A stretch of 35,404 bases of DNA from contig JBFJTN010000009.1 in NCBI GenBank assembly GCA_041625325.1, forward strand, positions 1 through 35,404, given 5' to 3'. Under the pieces are notes generated by a model, which was given only the letters and a program-made list of their open reading frames with translations, was not told where the DNA came from and ran no database searches. The stretch comes from Oceanococcus sp041625325 (GTDB lineage Bacteria > Pseudomonadota > Gammaproteobacteria > Nevskiales > Oceanococcaceae). Each line of letters starts with the position of its first letter. The stretch's first letter is position 1. A program made the translations under genes and the position numbers. Positions 33,356-35,404 of the stretch are shown here, piece after piece.

Positions 33356-34503
33356 CGCTGGACGAACAGCATCAGCTCGTCGCGCAGACGCTGCCAGATC
33401 GAGCCCAGTGGCGCGTCGCCCAGCGCGATCAGGGGAATGGTCTTGAGCGCCTTGTCCCCCAGGCTGACCTCGACCGCGCCAATGGCCTGCTCGGCCACGA
33501 CCGGCGCGATCAGGCGCTGATCCAGCTGGGGGGTGAGGGTGAGGTCGGCGCCGCGACCGCGGGGCACGGTGACGTAGACATCCTGCGAGGCCCCCAGATC
33601 CAGCAGGGGATTGGCCGCCTTCCAGATCTTCGCCTGGGCCAGGGTCTCGCCCTGGCTGGCCACGCGCACCGTCTCGAAAAAGCGGAAGCCGTAGTTGAGC
33701 AAGGCTTCGCTGGAGTCGATCCGGTGCTTGGCGCTGGGGGTGCCCAGGACCACGGCAATCAGGCGCATGCCGTCGCGCTGGGCCGAAGAGACCAGACAGT
33801 AGCCGGCGGCCTCGGTGTAGCCGGTCTTGACCCCGTCCACGCTGCTGTCGCGCCACAGCAGCTTGTTGCGATTGGACTGGCTGATGCCGGCGTAGCTGAA
33901 CTCCTTTTCCGAGTAGTAGCGGTACTGCTCGGGAAACTCGCGGATCAAGGCGCGGGCCAGCAGGGCGATGTCACGGGCGCTGGAGTGATGCTCCGGTGCG
34001 GTCAGGCCGGTCGCATTCAGGTAATGGGTATCGGTCATGCCGAGGCGGACGGCATGCTGGTTCATCCAGGCGGCGAAGCTGTCCTCGCCGCCGGCGAGGT
34101 GCTCGGCCAGCGCGATGCTGGCGTCGTTGCCGGATTGCACGATCATGCCGCGCAGCAGATCCTCCAGCGAGACCTTGTGGCCCACCTCGATGAACATGCG
34201 CGAGCCTTCGGCCTTCCAGGCCCTTTCGCTGACATGCACCATGTCGGTCAGGGCCGCGTTGCCGGCGCGCAATTCATGGAAGACGATGTAGGCCGTCATC
34301 AGCTTGGTGATGGAGGCCGGGTCGAAGCGCTGGGTGGCGTTGCGTTCCGCCAGCACCTGGCCGCTGAGATGGTCGACCAGGATGTAACTGCTCGCCTCGA
34401 AGGCCGGGGCCTCGGGGGTGGGCAGCGGCGGTCGAGCCTGCGCCGTGCAGATCAGCCCGCCGAGCAGCAGGGTCAGGGAAACGATGCGGATACGAACGCT
34501 CAT
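33352..34503 (-). CDS. dacC: D-alanyl-D-alanine carboxypeptidase (penicillin-binding protein 5/6 type)
   Basis: A 383-residue protein with a signal peptide (ending TAQA|RP, about residue 23). The three serine-peptidase motifs of the family are intact: SITK at 64-67, SGN at 124-126 and KTG at 226-228. A C-terminal beta domain follows, then an amphipathic helix (SIWQRLRDELMLFV) that anchors the protein to the periplasmic face of the inner membrane. It trims the last D-Ala from peptidoglycan stem peptides. The start overlaps the rlpA stop, and its own stop overlaps ybeD. DacA and DacC cannot be told apart from sequence alone. Confidence 0.94.
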   Translation of the reverse strand: MSVRIRIVSLTLLLGGLICTAQARPPLPTPEAPAFEASSYILVDHLSGQVLAERNATQRFDPASITKLMTAYIVFHELRAGNAALTDMVHVSERAWKAEGSRMFIEVGHKVSLEDLLRGMIVQSGNDASIALAEHLAGGEDSFAAWMNQHAVRLGMTDTHYLNATGLTAPEHHSSARDIALLARALIREFPEQYRYYSEKEFSYAGISQSNRNKLLWRDSSVDGVKTGYTEAAGYCLVSSAQRDGMRLIAVVLGTPSAKHRIDSSEALLNYGFRFFETVRVASQGETLAQAKIWKAANPLLDLGASQDVYVTVPRGRGADLTLTPQLDQRLIAPVVAEQAIGAVEVSLGDKALKTIPLIALGDAPLGSIWQRLRDELMLFVQR

Positions 34504-35357
34504 GGATAAGTCAGGACCGGGTTGAAGCCAAGTTCGCGCAGTGCCTGCGCCTGGGTGTCTGCATCCTGCGCCGTGGCAAAGGGGCCCTGCATGACCCGAC
34601 ACAGCGCATCGCCGCTGTCGGCGCCGGACTGGACTTGCAGGGCCAGCAATCTGTGCCGGTTCAGCTCGGTTTTCAGCTGCAGACAGTCCGCCATCTTACG
34701 GAATGCGCCGAACTGGAGAAAGGGCAGGCTGGGCTCGTGGCTTTCCTCCAGGGCCCGTTGCTCCAGGCTGGCCACCAGGCGATCAAGCTCGTCCGGTGCG
34801 GGCTGCGCCGGCGGCGGGGCCGCGGGAGCGGAAGGTTCGCCGGGCTCCAGGGCGGTCACTTCGACCCGTGCCGAGCCCTTGGCGTAGACCCCCAGGCGCA
34901 CCGCGGCCGTGTACGACAGGTCGATGATCCGCCCGGGATGAAAGGGGCCGCGATCATTGACCCGGACGATCAGGCTGCGCCCGTTCTCCAGATTGGTCAC
35001 CTTGACGTAGCTGGGCAGGGGCAGGGACTTGTGCGCGGCGGTGATGGCGAACATGTCATAGGGTTCGCCGCTGGAGGTGCGCCGCCCATGGAACTTGGTC
35101 CCGTACCAGGAGGCGATACCACGCTCGCTGTAGCCCTTCGCGCTGGTCAGGACGTGGTAGCGCTTGCCGAAAACCTCGTAGCTGTCCGGGTTGCCATAGC
35201 GGCTGCGCGGTTCATGGCGCGGCTGCGGCTCGGGCACCTGCCAGGGATCGATGGGCACCTGGTGCGGCGCACTGTCCTGCTCCTGGATCAGCGGCCCCCG
35301 GCTGCTGCAGCCGCCGAGCAGCAGCAGGCTCAGGCCGGCCAGCAGCAGGACATGCAT
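34500..35357 (-). CDS. rlpA: RlpA septal ring lytic transglycosylase family lipoprotein
   Basis: A 285-residue lipoprotein with lipobox LGGC (Cys17). A double-psi beta-barrel domain spans about 78-172 (ERGIASWYG, KFHGRRTSSGEPYDM, VRVNDRGPFHPGRIIDLS). A proline-rich linker follows, then a C-terminal SPOR domain (about 215-285, PFLQFGAFRKMADC...VMQGPFATAQDAD) that binds denuded glycan at the division site. RlpA of Pseudomonas aeruginosa cleaves such naked glycan; whether this one does was not shown here. Its ATG overlaps the previous stop by one base and its end overlaps dacC. Confidence 0.95.
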   Translation of the reverse strand: MHVLLLAGLSLLLLGGCSSRGPLIQEQDSAPHQVPIDPWQVPEPQPRHEPRSRYGNPDSYEVFGKRYHVLTSAKGYSERGIASWYGTKFHGRRTSSGEPYDMFAITAAHKSLPLPSYVKVTNLENGRSLIVRVNDRGPFHPGRIIDLSYTAAVRLGVYAKGSARVEVTALEPGEPSAPAAPPPAQPAPDELDRLVASLEQRALEESHEPSLPFLQFGAFRKMADCLQLKTELNRHRLLALQVQSGADSGDALCRVMQGPFATAQDADTQAQALRELGFNPVLTYP

Positions 35358-35404
35358 CAGTGCGGGCGCCCGGCCGCGCTGGCGATGGCCTGGCTGAGCT
35401 GATG
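35357..35404 (-). CDS. mltB: C-terminal end of an upstream gene, probably mltB
   Basis: Only the last 15 codons and the stop lie in the window (HQLSQAIASAAGRPH). The TGA overlaps the rlpA ATG by one base (TGATG). A tail with HQLSQAIA fits the C-terminus of membrane-bound lytic transglycosylase B, and mltB is the usual gene before rlpA, but fifteen residues alone cannot prove it. Confidence 0.5.
   Translation of the reverse strand, partial: HQLSQAIASAAGRPH

Noticed and set aside
1..35404. CRISPR, tRNA, rRNA, integrase or transposase genes
   Set aside because: No spaced direct repeats, cloverleaf sequence, ribosomal RNA text, or recombinase motifs were recognised anywhere in the window.

Overview
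The window is high-GC, gene-dense DNA from a Gram-negative bacterium, most likely a gammaproteobacterium of the Xanthomonadales/Chromatiales type. The mltB-rlpA-dacC-ybeD-lipB gene order, MlaC/MlaA, a FabR-like repressor, several large TonB-dependent receptors and a TonB2/TtpC-type energising operon all point that way. I cannot name a genus. I see no rRNA, tRNA, CRISPR array, insertion sequence or phage gene. Lengths, motifs and junctions were read by eye from the sequence; family names rest on recalled motifs, not on database searches.

Layout. (1) 1-2196, minus: a beta-propeller lipoprotein that runs off the left edge. (2) 2335-9859, minus: a tightly packed Bat (Bacteroides aerotolerance-type) operon, moxR > DUF58 > DUF4381 > batA > batB-batC fusion > batD > a double glutaredoxin/GST-like protein. 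Most junctions are 4-nt or 1-nt stop/start overlaps. (3) 10064-13685, plus: a TonB-dependent receptor (TBDR1) followed closely by an extended short-chain dehydrogenase. (4) 13704-19364, minus: an operon DUF3450 > TtpC-like ExbB > ExbB-ExbD fusion > ExbD > TonB > TPR protein, which would energise outer-membrane receptors. (5) 19675-28690: two large paralogous receptors (TBDR2 and TBDR3, plus strand), each ending in a strong terminator or terminator-like hairpin. Between them lie a small lipoprotein with a TonB-box-like motif and two tandem paralogous transglutaminase-like/TPR lipoproteins on the minus strand. (6) 28840-30764, minus: a response regulator with an intact EAL phosphodiesterase domain, then a FabR-like TetR repressor. 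(7) 30885-35404, minus: an envelope cluster of mltB (3' end only), rlpA, dacC, ybeD, lipB, mlaC and mlaA, again largely joined by overlapping stop/start codons.

How it fits together. Blocks 4 and 5 read as one outer-membrane uptake island: receptors and surface lipoproteins sit divergently next to a private TonB motor. The motor is unusual because one gene encodes an ExbB channel domain fused to an ExbD domain while a second free ExbD follows. The two large receptors share twelve cysteines in six close pairs, and the lipoproteins carry an apparently intact Cys-His-Asp triad. The substrate is unknown; a peptide or protein nutrient is a guess only. Blocks 2 and 7 are envelope maintenance clusters. 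In block 2 the BatB half of the fusion has lost the metal-binding residues of its von Willebrand A domain while BatA keeps them.
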